DNA from: Candidula unifasciata
Taxonomy: Eukaryota; Mollusca; Gastropoda; Stylommatophora; Geomitridae
Assembly: GCA_905116865.2 (NCBI GenBank)
Contig: CAJHNH020004957.1
Coordinates: 195,371 to 259,370, forward strand
Direction of reading: 5' to 3'
DNA length: 64,000 nucleotides
This document shows, piece after piece, positions 41,055 through 52,052 of the stretch. The notes under the pieces were generated by a model. The model was not told the DNA's origin, made no database searches, and saw nothing but the letters and a program-made list of their open reading frames with translations. Position numbers and translations under genes: made by a program. Within the stretch, counting starts at the first letter, position 1. Every line of letters starts with the position of its first letter.

Positions 41055-41135
41055 GTGAATACCGACATTACAGCACTCGGTATATTCCCATAAGCACTCC
41101 GTACCCATCTTCAGCAGCTAGGGAAGAGTTCCAGT
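41055..41135 (+). repeat. dispersed repeat F, short copy
   Basis: CAGCACTCGGTATATTCCCA, GCACTCCGTACCCATCTTCA and GCAGCTAGGGAAGAGTTCC match repeat F; a GGTCTGTTCTCGCT-type 16-bp repeat follows at 41205-41262. Confidence 0.6.
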
Positions 41136-41368
41136 GCCGATGTTAAGCACTTGCCAGTAGCAGTCTGATTGGACGTTCTTCTTGGTTGCCATCTGAGTAT
41201 TGAGTCATGGTCTGTTCTCGCTGGTCTGTTCTCGCTGGTATGTTCTCGCTGGTATGTTCTCGCGTCTACATTGTTCACTTGCTCCCGGAAGAGCCTTGAC
41301 CACACATATAGAAGTCTGTTTATAACAATACTTAATTATTTTTGTCTGTGCAAGACAGCTGGGTGTAT

Positions 41369-41656
41369 GTTCTATAACAAGCCAAGCGTTGGTTTATGTA
41401 ATGGGAGCTCAGTATACTAAGTTTTATAACAAGCCAAGCGTTGGTTTATGTATTGGGAGCTCAGTATACTATGTTCTATAACAAGCCAAACGTTTGGTTT
41501 ATGTGATGGGAGCTCAGTATACTATGTTGTATAACAAGCCTAGCGTTGGTTTATGTAATGGGAGCTCAGTATACTATGTTCTATAACAAGCCTAGCGTTG
41601 GTTTATGTAATGGGAGCTCAGTATACTATGTTCTATAGCAACAAGGCTCAGTATCA
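41369..41656. repeat. 52-bp minisatellite, 5 copies plus partial
   Basis: Units GTTCTATAACAAGCC... start at 41369, 41421, 41473, 41526, 41578, with a partial at 41630. Scattered AGCTCAGTATAATATG echoes persist to about 42600. Confidence 0.95.
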
Positions 41657-41939
41657 TTGTCCCATTATATGTCACATGAGATTCACAGTATGTTCTTCCA
41701 TTCCGTTCTGTCCTGTGCAGTCATTTCAATATCATGAATGGAATACATTACAGCTCCTTTCTGGTCACTCCCATCAACGTTTCATTTTTTTGTTTCTTTT
41801 GGGCGTCCTCCTTCCTGAATCCCACTGTTTCCCATTTTAATGCCTGTTTGGTGATTCTCTGCTGGTTTCTTCCTAGGTTGTGTCCAGTCTATTGCATCTA
41901 CTTTGTCTTATAACCCGTACAGCTCAATATTCATATTAG

Positions 41940-42033
41940 TTGTGTATCCTTTACAGGACGTTGTTGAACCAACCCGAACATTTTTTGGCCGTTGTGGTTT
42001 GTCTTGGCTAATTTACGTCCAGTAGTTTGCCAT
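41940..42033 (-). mobile_element. SINE-C 3' fragment
   Basis: TTGTGTATCCTTTACAGGACG, GTTGAACCAACCCGAACATT and TTTACGTCCAGTAGTTTGCC match the inverse 3' half of SINE-C. Confidence 0.8.
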
Positions 42034-42039
42034 TAAAGC

Positions 42040-42807
42040 TCAGTATAATATGTTTTAAAAACACATTTAGGGGATTTAGACTGGCACCTTTCCGTTTTTC
42101 CAGGGGATTATACTGCTCTATGGGGGAATGTGGGACTTACAGCCATGGCGATGGCGAGTGTGACTAGCAAGCCCCGCCCGTGTTAAGAAAATTCTTCCGC
42201 AATTATAGCGTGGGATTTCATGACCATTGTTGTCAACATTTGTCTTTACTCTGTTTTTTCTAAGACGCACAGTTTTTATACTTTCTGTAGTCATTCTTCC
42301 TTCATTCTCATTAGCTTTCTAATGTGCCCTATCACACAACACGGTCCATATTTTTAAAAGGAGTAGAAAATTATAGGGAAGAGAAAAAGTTAGTAAGAAA
42401 CAACAAATAGTTTATGTTAGCTTTACAAAATCGATCACAATAAATGGCATTTTGTACCCACGAGTCCACCTCAGTACCTGTATCATTCATGTCCCGCTTG
42501 CACGCGTCTTTATATCGCAGTAGATAATACAAAAGCCCAGTATAAGGTGTTTGCTAAGAGAGCCCAGCGTAATGCTTTGAGACAACAAAGATCAATATAA
42601 TATAGTTTGTTGTATAAAGTGGTAGCTCCTCCTCTTTCTGGTGTTCATTGTTGGGGACACTAGGGAGTGCCTTTGTGGGTAACGCAGACAGGAACGAACA
42701 GTTCGTTGATTCTGTCAGGACGCAGAAGAAATTCGCCAATCTTTGACGCGTCTATAGGGAAATCCCCCTCCCCGTCTATTTCTTTGTCTCTCCTATCACG
42801 AATTTAT

Positions 42808-42811
<4 letters not shown>
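42040..42811. other. unassigned DNA
   Basis: No gene or shared repeat except faint echoes of the 52-bp unit. Confidence 0.4.

Positions 42812-42850
<39 letters not shown>
42812..42850. repeat. (TC)n microsatellite
   Basis: Pure CT array followed by GTGCGTGCGTG. Confidence 0.95.
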
Positions 42851-42854
<4 letters not shown>

Positions 42855-43109
42855 GTGCGTGTTTTGGTGTATGTGTGTGTTATAAGTAAGGGAATGTTTA
42901 ACTGGCACGTAGCGCCTTTCCCTAATTCCCGAACTTCTCTGTCCACTTCTGTGCTCAAGAGTTTTGACTGCCCATTAGGTTGTCGCCCCTGACGAGCCGT
43001 TGGTGACCAGAGTGCCGTGTCGTCGGTTTATGAGTGTGTAGTCTGCTGTGTCAGCGTTTTCTGTTTACTAAAATTGAGAAAACATAGTACTTTAAAGAAG
43101 CATCCACTT

Positions 43110-43320
43110 CTTCCCTGTGTGGAGGGGTGGGGTGATGAAAAGGGGGGCAAGGTGGGTGGATAGACCCACTGCTCATTAACAAGACTCTTGTAAAAGGTGT
43201 CTACTTAGGGGTTTATTGGATCGAAAGGCGCAGATGTCGCAACCTAGCTGTACACTGCAACACATCGAACCAACTGTTCTTGCAAAGCGATCGAAGATGA
43301 AGAAGAAAAAGAAACTATCG
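43110..43320 (+). mobile_element. SINE-A2 copy
   Basis: CCCTGTGTGGAGG start and AGACCCACTGCTCATTAACA (SINE-A 5' part), then TCGCAACCTAGCTGTACACT, GCAACACATCGAACC and GATGAAGAAGAAAAAG tail. The 5' half is SINE-A, the 3' half the A2 module. Confidence 0.7.
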
Positions 43321-43507
43321 TTAACGGATGTCGTCGCAGAGTAGAACTTACAGGATGTCCTCCAACTGGGAACTCATGGTGAGAACTGAATTAGTTCCAG
43401 TGAATCGAGACGTAGCGGGATACATGTGTACTGTGTATGTTTAGCGCACACACTGAGAGGGGGAGGGGGGGGGGAGACGGCTAGAAATGTCCCTATTTTT
43501 CCCTCCT

Positions 43508-43690
43508 CCTCCTCCTTCTTCTTCTTTTTATGCTGCTGCTGCGGCTTCTTCTTCTTCTTCTTCTTCTTCTTCTTCTTCTTCTTCTTCTTCTGCTTCTTCT
43601 TCCTCTCATCCTCCTCCTTCTTCTTCTTCTTCTTCTTCTTCTTCTTCTTCTTCTTCTTCTTCTTCTTCTTCTTCTTCTTCTTCTTCTTCT

Positions 43691-43748
<58 letters not shown>

Positions 43749-43857
43749 CTTCTTCTTCTTCTTCTTCTTCTTCTTCTTCTTCTTCTTCTTCTTCTTCTTC
43801 TTCTTCTTCTTCTTCTTCTTCTTCTTCTTCTTCTTCTTCTTCTTCTCCTCCTCCTTC
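43508..43857. repeat. compound (TTC)n-(TGC)n-(TTC)n array
   Basis: A (TGC)17 block at about 43694-43746 sits between two long TTC runs. Right flank after 43900 resembles the 5' part of an inverted SINE-A. Confidence 0.96.
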
Positions 43858-43909
43858 TTAAAAGTGTTGTCATTGTATGAGTTTAAGCTTCAAGGCCCAA
43901 TAGATCTGA

Positions 43910-44005
43910 TTCCAGTAATGAGTCACTTCTTACGACATGCTTGCTAAAAGGCAGTGGGTTTATTCTTCCCCCGTCCATGTCCCCCCAGCTAAAGGGGTCC
44001 TGGAT
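43910..44005 (-). mobile_element. SINE-A 5' fragment
   Basis: ACTTCTTACGACATGCTTGC, GGCAGTGGGTTTATTCTTCC on the plus strand. Confidence 0.6.
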
Positions 44006-44096
44006 CTGACCTGTTGACGTCATTCTAGTTTTCGAGGGAACCCCACTCATCGCACAGACGGAAAGTGTACACTGTCTGTCTATATCTGCCTGGCTT

Positions 44097-44099
<3 letters not shown>

Positions 44100-44133
<34 letters not shown>

Positions 44134-44145
44134 CTCTCTCCTCTT

Positions 44146-44201
<56 letters not shown>
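44100..44201. repeat. (TC)n microsatellite
   Basis: CT array interrupted by AAGCTCTCTCC. Confidence 0.95.
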
Positions 44202-44204
<3 letters not shown>

Positions 44205-44287
44205 GAGATGCAAATCAGAAACGGACTAATATTATGTAAAAGATACCATAGGAGCTAAGGGCGGCGAAGGAAAGAATAGTTTGGGAT

Positions 44288-44430
44288 AATGATGCTTAGG
44301 AACCAACAGTCTGCATAAAAGTAAGTGAGATCTGTAAAATTGAGATAGTGGAACAAAACTTTAGCTCAGAAGTGGAAAGGTAACCATAACTTTCCGCCTC
44401 AGTTTACAGCAGGTGAACGTTTTGAAGAGA
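44288..44430 (+). mobile_element. SINE-A 3' fragment
   Basis: AGGAACCAACAGTCTGCATA, GAGATCTGTAAAATTG, AGAAGTGGAAAGGTAACC, TTTACAGCAGGTGAACGTTT. Confidence 0.7.
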
Positions 44431-44799
44431 ACTTCTTTGAAAACGGGGATATCTAGGTTTTGCTTTGTTCGGTCTGCCGTCCAGGTTGGAATTTGTTAAC
44501 CTCAGGGTGTTATGGCAAATTTTTAGGTAGCAACCCACATGGGACAAACCGTTTGATCGATGACAGTGAAGACAGTTACATTCTCAGCAGGGATAGACAC
44601 AGTGACCACAGAGTGCAGGAACTAGGTCTGTTCCCCACACACGCGTTTCTTTACAGAATTAGTCAACACGGCAGGAAATTGGGAAGTTGGGGGGAATTGT
44701 ACTGTCTGGGTATTTGGCCACATGCGTCAGTGTCCAAAAACTGTTAGTGTGATTCGTATTGTTAGCAGTTTTGCTGCCTTCTCTTTCACTTTTTCTTCT

Positions 44800-45180
44800 C
44801 TTGTGTGCTTTTGGATTCTGTTCTATTGTCTTCTTGTATCTATCTCTTGTCCTCCTGTCTTCTCTCCTGTTGTCCTCCTATATTCTCTTTTGTTGTCCTC
44901 CTATAATGTCTTCTAGTGTTCTAACGTCTTCTTTTCTGTTGTTCTCATATTCTCTCATCTGTTGTATGCATGTATTCTCTCCTCTTATTGTATTTCTCTT
45001 GTCTTGTCCTCCTGTTTTATCTTGTCTTATCCTCCTGTTTTCTCTTGTCTTGTCCTCCTTTTTTCTCTTATCTTATCCTCCTTTTTTAACTTGTCTTATC
45101 CTCTTGCTTTCTCTTGTCTTGTCATCCTGTTGTCTCCTCTCTTGCCCTCCTGTTTCCTATTGTCGTGTCCTGTTTTCTTT
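44800..45180. repeat. degenerate pyrimidine minisatellite
   Basis: Irregular repeats of TCTTGTCTTGTCCTCCTGTT, period about 25-28. Open frames across it are low-complexity. Confidence 0.7.
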
Positions 45181-45518
45181 TGTGTGTTTGTGTGTGTATA
45201 CCAGTGAAGTCCTAGCACATGCGCCTACTGGACATTTGCAGAGCGGCCCCACGAACATAGGACTCCATGCTAATCAGTATATGTCAAGTGACCGTTCCAT
45301 TTACGTTTGGTTGCTGTGAGTGGTTGTCGTAGGGGCTGGGTGGGGGAGGGGGGGGGGTTAGGGAAGGGGGTGAATCTTCCAAGAGCTGGAAGGGGGCGGG
45401 CGCTAAAATCTTCCAGGTGCTTACGTCATCAGAGGGTCCTAATCCCGCCTTGCTTGTATTGTACCAGTTTCTGCTCTGTTCTGTCCTTATTACCAGTCCG
45501 CCCCTCCCCCCAATTTTT

Positions 45519-45520
<2 letters not shown>

Positions 45521-45598
<78 letters not shown>
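45521..45598. repeat. (TC)n-(TG)n microsatellite
   Basis: Long CT array continuing as TGTGTGTG. Confidence 0.95.
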
Positions 45599-45599
<1 letters not shown>

Positions 45600-45654
45600 A
45601 TTGAACTGTCGGAAGACTAGGTAGGTAGGTGCTTTGCTGGAGAGGAAACTAATC

Positions 45655-45850
45655 GTCAGGTACAACCAGCATCGCTAAAGGAGAAGCTTTAGACTATAAC
45701 TGTGACTAGGTTATGTGCGCCAAATAAAATGCTTTGCAGCATTGCACGCCACCAAGAACCATGAAAAGGACTCAAAGAAGACACTAAATACTGTCCCGAC
45801 CGGCGAAAAAGTCGTCTGTCGGCGAGCCAGCTGACGACCCGCTTGCCGGA
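45655..45850 (+). repeat. dispersed repeat E, copy 5
   Basis: GGTACAACCAGCATCGCTAA, TTATGTGCGCCAAATAAAAT, ACCAAGAACCATGAAAAGGA, ACTGTCCCGACCGGCG, TCTGTCGGCGAGCCAGC. Confidence 0.75.
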
Positions 45851-46110
45851 AGACGAGGTAACGGAGAGCGGCCATTTGTTCTCGTCCCACAATTAATGTT
45901 AGGAAATAACATACCCAAACTACGGAGTAGCAGTGCAGACTAAAAAGAAATGTTACAGCCAACCTGCCAAGACTGTCTGAGGCGTAACAAGTCCGGCTAA
46001 CTCGGAAAAGAAATAACAGGAAGATCAAACTAGGAGGAGAAAGGCTGGAGACGAGAAAAAAGAAGTGGCTGTGTGACAGAGCAATGGATAGGCCAACAGA
46101 GAAACAACCA

Positions 46111-46114
46111 CACT

Positions 46115-46142
<28 letters not shown>
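46111..46142. repeat. (CA)n microsatellite
   Basis: Sixteen CA units. Confidence 0.9.
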
Positions 46143-46147
<5 letters not shown>

Positions 46148-46514
46148 GTACAAACGATCATTGTGCAGGGGAAGATGTAGGTGGTTCTAGTAATGAATAA
46201 GTGATTGTTCCCTATTGAAGCGTCACGCACCCCGGGCTCGGCAGTGCGCAGATTAGCACAGCCAGCATGCTGGGCCAGATAAGCAAATCCCTCAGCAAAT
46301 AAGTACTGCCAGTTGGGTCAGAGACGAGTCTGGCGCACCGTGTGGAGTTGAGATAGTGACTTCTTGTAGATGATTGGTTTGTAGCTGGTCGCCGTGGCCA
46401 GTTGTCTGTCTGGCATGTCACACATCACACGACATGATGTTATTTATCGTCATCGTCACGGCATGTCGTTGGTTCACCAGTTCCTGTTGATTGTCTGTTC
46501 CGTTGCTTTGCCCA

Positions 46515-46690
46515 AAAAAAAAATCTCGAAGGGGGTGCTTTAGGTTATAATTGTGACTAGGTTATGTGCGCCAAGGAAAATGGCTTAGCATTGCTCGCCG
46601 CCACGTAGCCATAAAAGGGACTCCTTTAGTGCTGATGCGATAAGAGGAGACAGGCCCAAATACTGTTCCGACTGGCAACGAAGTGGGGGG
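46515..46690 (+). repeat. dispersed repeat E, copy 6
   Basis: AATCTCGAAGGGGGTGCTTT, ACTAGGTTATGTGCGCCAAG, CGCCACGTAGCCATAAAAGG, CAAATACTGTTCCGACTGGC; truncated at a G-rich tract (46685-46707). Confidence 0.75.
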
Positions 46691-47153
46691 GGGGGGGGAG
46701 GGGGGGGATGCAGTCAGAAGATCGATTCTTCTTGTCGGTGTCCCGGAGCGCACAAGGTATTAAACTGATCTAGCTAAGTATAAACCAGTCACCAATTTCC
46801 GACAGGGAAACCAGGACGTGATGACCTCCAGCCCCTGCTCAGCGGGGATGCCCAGGAAATGACTCGGCCTTCTGGGTGCTGTTTCCGACACCCCACCAGC
46901 TTACATCTATCAGTCGCCACCAGCTGACACATTCCTGTTACTGATTTAGCTAGACAACTTCCCGATTATTAGTATAGAGCCGGCTACTGTTTATCAGTCT
47001 GTGAGACAGGCCTCGTTATTGGACGGTAATTGAACCAGTATATGTTTTTTTTTCTTCTTCTTCCCTAAAGCGGTGTTGGGCAGGCAGGGACATGTTTATT
47101 ATTATTTTCGTGTGTTTTTTTTTTCAAATCTATGTTGCTTGTGTTTATGACAG

Positions 47154-47438
47154 TGTCCCGTCCTGTTCACGTTCACAAGCCCATCTGCACACTGGCCGAC
47201 CTTTCATTCATACTTTTTCAGACTCTTTTACGTCAGAGGGGTGTCACATTGTCTTGCCTCCAGTTACATCAGCGCCGATGTCGCGTGTTCTATATTACAC
47301 GACGAAACAGCTTTCAACAATCCCAGAACATCTAGAACTGGCCCTAACCCAAACCCCCTACCTGCAGCCTGAGCCGAGGTCACACGGGAGACTCTTTTCG
47401 AAGAGAGCGGTACACCCCTCTGACCTAGATCAGACTGA
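47154..47438 (+). CDS. candidate host-gene exon 3 of 3
   Basis: 285 bp after the acceptor TTGTGTTTATGACAG and before CTGA/GTAAGTG. One base completes the phase-2 codon left by the exon at 36884-36999, then 94 codons are open. They include VPSCSRSQAHLHTGRPFIHT, SEGCHIVLPPVTSAPMSRV, LYYTTKQLSTIPEHLELALT and HGRLFSKRAV, ending in phase 2. The donor is perfect at +1 to +6 but weak on the exon side. A second frame is also open over part of it. Family not recognised; weakest of the three exons. Confidence 0.2.
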
Positions 47439-47734
47439 GTAAGTGTTTAGATAGGCCGGAAAACGTGTACAGGTCCAAGTTTCCATATTGTTAGTGCTTG
47501 ATAGATATTACTGGATGTTTGCAGTTCAGTTTGTCTGTGTGCCCTCATACAACGGCGTTAAGCGGTTCCTGGCGCTATAATTACGGATAGAAAAAAAAAA
47601 AAAACCAGCAAAGAATCACCAACTAGACACTGAAATGTGATGTAAATGGATTGAGAAAGCGTAGATGCCCGTCCAAAACTAACTAACCCTAAAGCGAACG
47701 TCGATTAGGTTAAGGTTTAGAGGACGGATTTCTT

Positions 47735-47835
47735 ACGTGCGCAACACGGACAGGGCGTCCCATCTCACTACCCAGAGACCAGAGAAACATTACTAGAAGT
47801 CCTGATGAAAAAATCCCAGTCTTCACGGGGCTTCA
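47735..47835 (-). mobile_element. SINE-D fragment
   Basis: CTTACGTGCGCAACACGGAC, TACCCAGAGACCAGAG, ACATTACTAGAAGTCC and AAAAATCCCAGTCTTCACGG on the plus strand match the 5' half of SINE-D in inverse. Confidence 0.7.
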
Positions 47836-47981
47836 TCGAACGTTGATGGAGAGACGCTAATGGGCTCCATCTGTCATGTCATAGGGAATGAACAGGATAG
47901 AGCAGAGTGGAAGGATAGACTGCGAGCCCTTTTTAACGTAAAATGTTCACATAAGGAGAGAGGGGAACCCTTGAGCCGTAG

Positions 47982-48105
<124 letters not shown>

Positions 48106-48619
48106 ATAAACAAAACATACAGTGCATTGATTTGCACTCATAGAAAGATAAAAGAAGACACTACACAAAATGCAATTGGAAGGACTAGGGAGCCAACCAG
48201 TCAGAGCTCTCTTTTACATGTTCGTTGTATTCTAGACACAGCATTACGGCCCAATTTGTTTGTAAATTGTTGTGTTTGTTGTTCGACCTATGCTTGTTTA
48301 ATATAATTTTCACTAATTTATGGTGCCATTACAATGGTTTGAGACGAATTATGTCCGTTATCCATGGTTGTGGATTTCAAGCTGTACGATAGAAATGGCC
48401 ATTGAAGACACATTTTTGTGTGTGGTGCCTAGTTGGTCATATTCTTAGTAAACTTTTTTCCACAGCGAGGCACACACACGCCATTTGGACGTGACAGGTT
48501 CGATTCCCGGCACGGTTAACTATTTGTTTATAATTTTATGTTGTCTAGAGTCCTTCTGTCTTTCTACTTTTTTGTGTGAGTGCCGATCGATACATTGTCT
48601 GTTTATTATATATATATAT

Positions 48620-48750
48620 ATCCCGGGAAAGTGAAGGCGGCCGGCGTGATACTGACCACATCACCCATCTTGTGCCGATTGGTCTATAAAAATATAGGTC
48701 TAGCCCTATATGCCCTATACGCCTCAAGGCGTGGAAAAGGGTCCTTTACT
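48620..48750 (+). mobile_element. SINE-B 3' half
   Basis: CGGGAAAGTGAAGGCGGCCG, ACTGACCACATCACCCATCT, ATTGGTCTATAAAAATATAG, GCCTCAAGGCGTGGAAAAGG, GTCCTTTACTT. Confidence 0.85.
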
Positions 48751-48909
48751 TTTTTTTTATTGGCACCGAACAAGACAATGATGATGATTATGCGGTTGAA
48801 AGGGGTTTGCAAAATTTGCGCCTTCTTGATTATCCTCACTGAGGTTTTAATCCTTCAGACGGCATTCCTGGAGGGGATGATTGACTACCACCACTTCGGT
48901 GTTCAGTGG

Positions 48910-49230
48910 AGGAGCACTAGCGGCTGGTCGAGTAGTTAAGGCGTTGGGCTCTCTTGAGTTTATTGGTATGGGTTAGATTTCTTTCTCTTTGTTGGCCATG
49001 AGCCAGTTCAAGACAACTGTAGTAGCCACGCCGCCTTCAACCGTCGATTCATGGACCCCGAGCCCCTTTCTTTCCCTGTCTCAAATAGCCCTAAAAATGG
49101 CAAATAAAGGCAGTATTCCAAGGACATGGTTTTATCATAGTGGTTAGTATTGCACGGTTCTGTCTCACAGGTCGAAGAAGGGAGAAAGAGTTCATGGAAG
49201 CTATAAGAAACCAGTCGTACTGCACGGAAG
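48910..49230 (+). mobile_element. possible tRNA-Ser/Leu-derived SINE
   Basis: GCGGCTGGTCGAGTAGTTAA GG then GGTATGGGTTAGATTTC resemble A and B boxes; no second copy in the window to confirm. Confidence 0.3.
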
Positions 49231-49451
49231 TGTATCATGGGTAGACAGGCAAATGTTTTTTTTTTTTTAATGGAAGCTGCTATGTGGTCTTATATGTAAG
49301 AATAATGTGAACAACCTAACGGATAAACAGCACAGTATGTAGATGTTTTCCAGGGAATTTACCCAAAAAGAGAACAGATTACCCGCATCTGAAGAAAGTC
49401 TTCTGGTAACCTGCAGGTGTTCTGGCATGAGCTGGAGCACTATGTGTCAGT

Positions 49452-49675
49452 CATCATTATCATGTAGAAGGTCCTTTGCAAAACGTCGCTCTCATCACAG
49501 TCTGCCTGAAAGAAACTCGGCCTCTCGCCAGTTCTCCTCCCTCATGCACTTTCACACTCAAGGAGTCACTTATATCCTGTGCCCATCTTCGTGTCGGTCG
49601 GCCCCTGCCCCTCCTTCCTGGTACCATGCCTTCTGCTATATTTTTTTTTTCAATCCGTCGTGGCGCTTGATATGA
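49452..49675 (-). pseudogene. LINE-O C-terminal end
   Basis: Minus strand MVPGRRGRGRPTRRWAQDIS, DSLSVKVHEGGELARGRVSF, RQTVMRATFCKGPST, stop TGA inside a TGATAATGATGATGA tail. The same family as 3252-3445. Confidence 0.7.
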
Positions 49676-49784
49676 CCAATGGCGCTATATATGTGTGTCA
49701 GTACAAACAAATAGTTCAAGTGCATTTCTGTAATTCTTGATGTGTACGTTCTCGGCACTTTTTAATGGGTGTACTTTGTCGGCG

Positions 49785-50010
49785 TCTGTGGCTTAGGCGT
49801 TTCGAACGCGCTTCGTAATGCCAGGGTGCCCGGTTCGATCCCAGCTGCAAGCTCTGCGCCTTGCGTTGGTTTCGACAGTAACATCGAGAGCCTGCCGTCC
49901 AGAGAGAAATGACAAACTACTAGATTGAAATTTGCTTAGAAAAACCGCCACAGCCAAAAAATGCTGGGGTGGTTTTGCAACGTCCTGTAAAGGATACGTG
50001 ACTAACTTTT
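49785..50010 (+). mobile_element. SINE-C copy
   Basis: GTCTGTGGCTTAGGCGTTTC head, GTGCCCGGTTCGATCCCAGC (B box), GGTTTCGACAGTAACATCGA, AATGACAAACTACTAGATTG, CAACGTCCTGTAAAGGATAC, GTGACTAAC end. Confidence 0.88.
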
Positions 50011-50154
50011 GTTTAAAAAAAACTATATGCCGCAGTAAAGGAAAATTGGTTTACATGTAAAGCAGGGTAGGCGACCTTTTTTAAGTCTCCGGGTCAAATT
50101 TAGAAGTGCCAACCTGTTAGTTGCTGGTCAAAATAAATCAGACAGATACTGGTG

Positions 50155-50255
50155 CCATTGGAATCTGAATTCCTCGCTTGCTGCTGAAGATGGTGACCGA
50201 GCGTTTATGGGGATGTCCAGAGTGTTATGATATGATGTCGATTCTTAATTCAGCT
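50155..50255 (-). repeat. dispersed repeat F, copy 3
   Basis: CCTCGCTTGCTGCTGAAGAT, GGTGACCGAGCGTTTATGGG and GTCCAGAGTGTTATGATATG are the inverse of F. Confidence 0.65.
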
Positions 50256-50892
50256 TTCCACATTCAGAATTCGTTCAAGCTGGATTATTTGCAGATAAGA
50301 TAGTTATTTTACACCAGCCTCACCAGTAAAGGTTGCTGCACGGGCCAGTTTTGACCCACGGGTAATAGTTTGCACACCCGTGATGTAAAATGGCCCAAGT
50401 CACACACAAAACTAAGCGCTGTGCTCAAAATATACAGCGAGGAATCTAATGTATGTATGCCGAAATCACGCGTGCTGTTCCGCAGGGAGGGGACAGAATG
50501 GAGAAGACTGTGCAACACTCTTTCTGAGAACAAATGTCTTTTTGCAACTGAGAAGGTTCTCAGACACGTTTGATTTCCGGCATCAGTGACTTTTGGGGAG
50601 GGGCGGGAAGGTGGTTGGGGGGGGGGGAGCGGAGCGGCGCAACAATGGCAGCTCTATCTTGCAGCGTTATTTGTAATATATTTTCTACACTGTTACAGCC
50701 ACTGAAATAAACAGAGTGTGAACTGTCATCGGATATCTGGAAGAAAATGCAGCAGACCGGTTACAATGGGGGATCATATGTGAATGCCTTATGCGTCAAC
50801 TTAGCGAATGCGGTTAACGGTTTCCTGATTCTCCAGTATACCGTTTCGATTCTAGCCGTAGGCGGTTTCCAGTTGGTTGTATTGCTAGAAAC

Positions 50893-51115
50893 TGCGGCTG
50901 CTGCCGCGGTGTAGCGGCTAGATCCTGGCCTGCTGGTCCAAAGGATGTGGATTCAGGTCCTGACGGGGCCTGTCTTGCTTTTCAAAAATGTCCTTGGCTC
51001 CCAGGTAGACCCAGCTTTAAATGGATTCCAGGTAAAGACCAGGGACGTAAAGGCGGCCGTTGTGATGTCGACCACATCATCCACCGAGTGCCGACTGGTC
51101 TCAGAAAAAGTACAA
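50893..51115 (+). mobile_element. SINE-B copy
   Basis: CCGCGGTGTAGCGGCTAGAT (A box), GGATGTGGATTCAGGTCCTG (B box), CTTGGCTCCCAGGTAGACCC, GACGTAAAGGCGGCCGTTGT, CCACATCATCCACCGAGTGC; 3' end truncated. Confidence 0.85.
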
Positions 51116-51267
51116 TTATTTTAGATGAGAATCACCCGGGTGCAAGTCCCAGAAACCCCGTTCAACAGTTAGGTTATATTAGGGCCCCCGACTACAGCCG
51201 GGAAAAGGGGGGGGGGGGGTTGTAACGAAACACTGCGTTCCAATTGGCGAGTTTAGGAAGCCAGCAC

Positions 51268-51360
51268 AGTTTTTAAAAATAAATCTGACTCGTTGCGATA
51301 TTGAACGCAAGACCTTCAGGCTGCCAGGCGAGTGACTAGCCACTACGCTGCTGCACCAAC
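51268..51360 (-). mobile_element. SINE-B head fragment
   Basis: AACGCAAGACCTTCAGGCTG and GAGTGACTAGCCACTACGCT are the inverse of a SINE-B tRNA head. Confidence 0.65.
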
Positions 51361-51778
51361 TCCACACATAACCACATATTTACCCGAACTAACCAGGATG
51401 ATTGCTCCTATTGACTACCACTCAGACCAGACAACTTACTCTCCCGGGGATATTTCCCTTTAACTAAACGATTTATGGCCTTGCGTGGATTTATAGCTTC
51501 CTGCTTAGTTTATGCTAGCAACAGTCTGCAGAAGTTCCAGTGTACCAATGACTGTAAAATTGTTGCCTTTTTAATTACCTGGTGCCTTGGTAACCTCCTG
51601 GGTAGACGCTTACCTGCTGCCTTAAGATCTTTGGTTCAAGCCCACACTAGGCGGATACAAAAATAAACATTTGTCTCCTGGGCCACCTAGCTGATAACAG
51701 GTATAATAACAATTCTAAGGAAGTACAGGGAGCAGTGTAATGATCGCAGCATCATCCATTGAGCGCCGAATGGTCCAA

Positions 51779-52052
51779 AAAAAAAAAAAAAAAATCAATG
51801 CCTAGAATCATTATGTTGCCTATTGCCATCTACAAGGTCGGACAATTAAGTAATGACACTAATACACAAAAAAAAAAAAAAAAAAAAAAATCAATGCCTA
51901 GAATCATTATGTTGCCTGTTGCCATCTACAAGGTCGGACAATTAAATAATGACACTAATACACAAAAAAAAAAAAAAAATCAATGCCTAGAATCATTATG
52001 TTGCCTGTTGCCATCTACAAGGTCGGACAATTAAGTAATGACACTAATACAC
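51779..52052. repeat. triplicated mariner end plus flank, with A runs
   Basis: Units start TCAATGCCTAGAATCATTAT at 51795, 51891 and 51980 (spacings 96 and 89 bp), each ending in CAAGGTCGGACAATTAAGTA then ATGACACTAATACAC and separated by poly(A). Differences are mostly in A-run length. Confidence 0.93.

Noticed and set aside
44759..45319. 186-codon membrane-protein-like frame
   Set aside because: Low-complexity pyrimidine minisatellite gives Leu/Ser/Phe/Cys-rich translations in all frames.
49343..49675. Plus-strand 110-codon frame
   Set aside because: It is the antisense of the LINE-O C-terminus, whose minus-strand reading has clear family motifs.
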